Shown piece after piece: positions 63,357-64,000 of a DNA stretch of 64,000 nucleotides. This DNA is from AWTP1-13 sp963827545 (lineage in GTDB: Bacteria > Pseudomonadota > Alphaproteobacteria > Rhizobiales > Hyphomicrobiaceae): contig CAWHBI010000002.1 of the NCBI GenBank assembly GCA_963827545.1, positions 1 through 64,000 on the forward strand. Reading direction: 5' to 3'. The notes under the pieces were generated by a model that was given only the letters and a program-made list of their open reading frames with translations, was not told the origin of the DNA and searched no databases. Both the position numbers and the translations under genes were made by a program. Within the stretch, counting starts at the first letter, position 1. Every line of letters starts with the position of its first letter.

Positions 63357-64000
63357 CTATTTCGCAAGCTCGCGCGAGCGCCGCGCGGCGGCGGCCACGG
63401 CCTCCCGCATCAGCTTGGCGAGACCGTTCTCCGCCATCAGCACCTGCAGCGCCGCAAATGTGGTGCCGTTGGGCGAGGTGACGTTCTGGCGCAGCAGCGT
63501 CGGCCCCAAGTCCGATCGATGCAAGAGCTCACCCGCACCGGCCACCGTCCAGCAGGCCAGCTGCTGCGCCAGCTCTGGTTTGAGCCCGGCCTTGACGCCG
63601 GCCTCCGCCAGGCACTCGGCAAGATAGAAGACATAGGCGGGCCCTGACCCCGACACGGCCGTCACGGCATCCATCAGGCCCTCGTCGCTGACCCAGGCTA
63701 CCTCGCCGACGGCCCGCAGCAGCTCGTCGCAGGTGTCACGCTGCGCCGGCGTGACGTGGCTGTTGCCGACCGCCACCGTGATGCCGCGCCCCACCGAGGC
63801 CGGCATGTTCGGCATGGCCCGCACGACCGCCGTGCCTGGCGGCAGATGCGCCTCGAACCCATCGATGCGGCGACCGGCAGCGACCGAAAGCACCACCGTT
63901 TTCTTGCGCGCGAGCTGGCCCAGCGGCGGAAACACCTGGTCCATCACCTGCGGCTTGACCGCCACCACCAGCACTGCTGGCACCTCGGGCAGCGATCTCA
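63357..64000 (-). CDS. proC: Pyrroline-5-carboxylate reductase, 5' end outside the window
   Basis: The last 214 codons of proC, which reduces 1-pyrroline-5-carboxylate to proline with NAD(P)H. Visible are VPAVLVVAVKPQVMDQVFPP, SVAAGRRIDGFEAHLPPGTA, VVRAMPNMPASVGRGITVAV, and the substrate-binding DAVTAVSGSGPAYVFYLAEC with the catalytic-region LLRQNVTSPNGTTFAALQVL. The NAD(P)-binding N-terminus (about 55 residues) lies beyond the right edge. The reading frame is clean up to the edge. It precedes the GTTTCAGG repeat and hisC on the same strand. Confidence 0.93.
   Translation of the reverse strand, partial: RSLPEVPAVLVVAVKPQVMDQVFPPLGQLARKKTVVLSVAAGRRIDGFEAHLPPGTAVVRAMPNMPASVGRGITVAVGNSHVTPAQRDTCDELLRAVGEVAWVSDEGLMDAVTAVSGSGPAYVFYLAECLAEAGVKAGLKPELAQQLACWTVAGAGELLHRSDLGPTLLRQNVTSPNGTTFAALQVLMAENGLAKLMREAVAAAARRSRELAK

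Overview
The window is GC-rich chromosomal DNA of an alphaproteobacterium, most likely of the order Hyphomicrobiales (Rhizobiales). The evidence is the ethylmalonyl-CoA pathway pair ccr/ecm, a CpdR-like regulator, a class I lysyl-tRNA synthetase, a B12-dependent ribonucleotide reductase behind a GAAC-N7-GAAC SOS box, the ftsEX-ydcF-plsC block, and several families of short palindromic intergenic repeats. A perfect 16-bp parS site inside coaBC suggests the region lies in the origin-proximal part of the chromosome.

Layout. 0-9.5 kb: a partial helix-hairpin-helix protein, a YihY membrane protein, ccr, a small membrane protein, ecm, a solitary ParD antitoxin, an ORF6N-domain gene with its own palindromes, and ubiB. 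9.7-16.7 kb: two TRAP solute receptors (one frameshifted), a Dpp-type transporter without ATPases, and a PEP-mutase/isocitrate-lyase family enzyme. 16.8-20.1 kb: an HTH-CoaBC fusion, dut, and a secreted ARPP-1 (DUF6569) protein. 20.2-24.1 kb: two inverted, decayed IS110 copies bracketing two secreted DUF4189 proteins. 24.1-26.3 kb: a YfcE-type phosphodiesterase, a MoeB-like adenylyltransferase and a HAD hydrolase.

26.3-37.2 kb is an aromatic degradation block. It has boxC and boxB of the aerobic benzoyl-CoA (box) pathway behind a TGCA-N6-TGCA operator, followed by a five-gene Liv-type ABC transporter, two cell-envelope genes and an alpha/beta hydrolase. 37.3-45.9 kb is a glycerol / glycerol-3-phosphate block: glpK divergent from ugpB-ugpA-creatininase-ugpE-ugpC, then a phosphoesterase. 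46.2-53.8 kb holds lysS, a DinJ/YafQ-type toxin-antitoxin pair, kdsA, a cupin, a DUF6152/membrane protein pair, a GFA-family protein, a CpdR-like regulator and an internally deleted hpt. 53.9-64.0 kb holds ftsEX, a YdcF protein, plsC, nrdJ, a small conserved protein, a ChaC-type cyclotransferase, tyrA, hisC and partial proC.

A strong caveat: many genes carry one-base frameshifts, often in homopolymers and often in genes expected to be essential (lysS, kdsA). They cluster at 20-25 kb, 34-36 kb and 44-50.5 kb, while ccr, ecm, boxB, glpK and nrdJ are clean. Most are probably sequence or assembly errors, so frameshifted genes are listed as CDS with the break described. Only the IS110 transposases and hpt are called pseudogenes.
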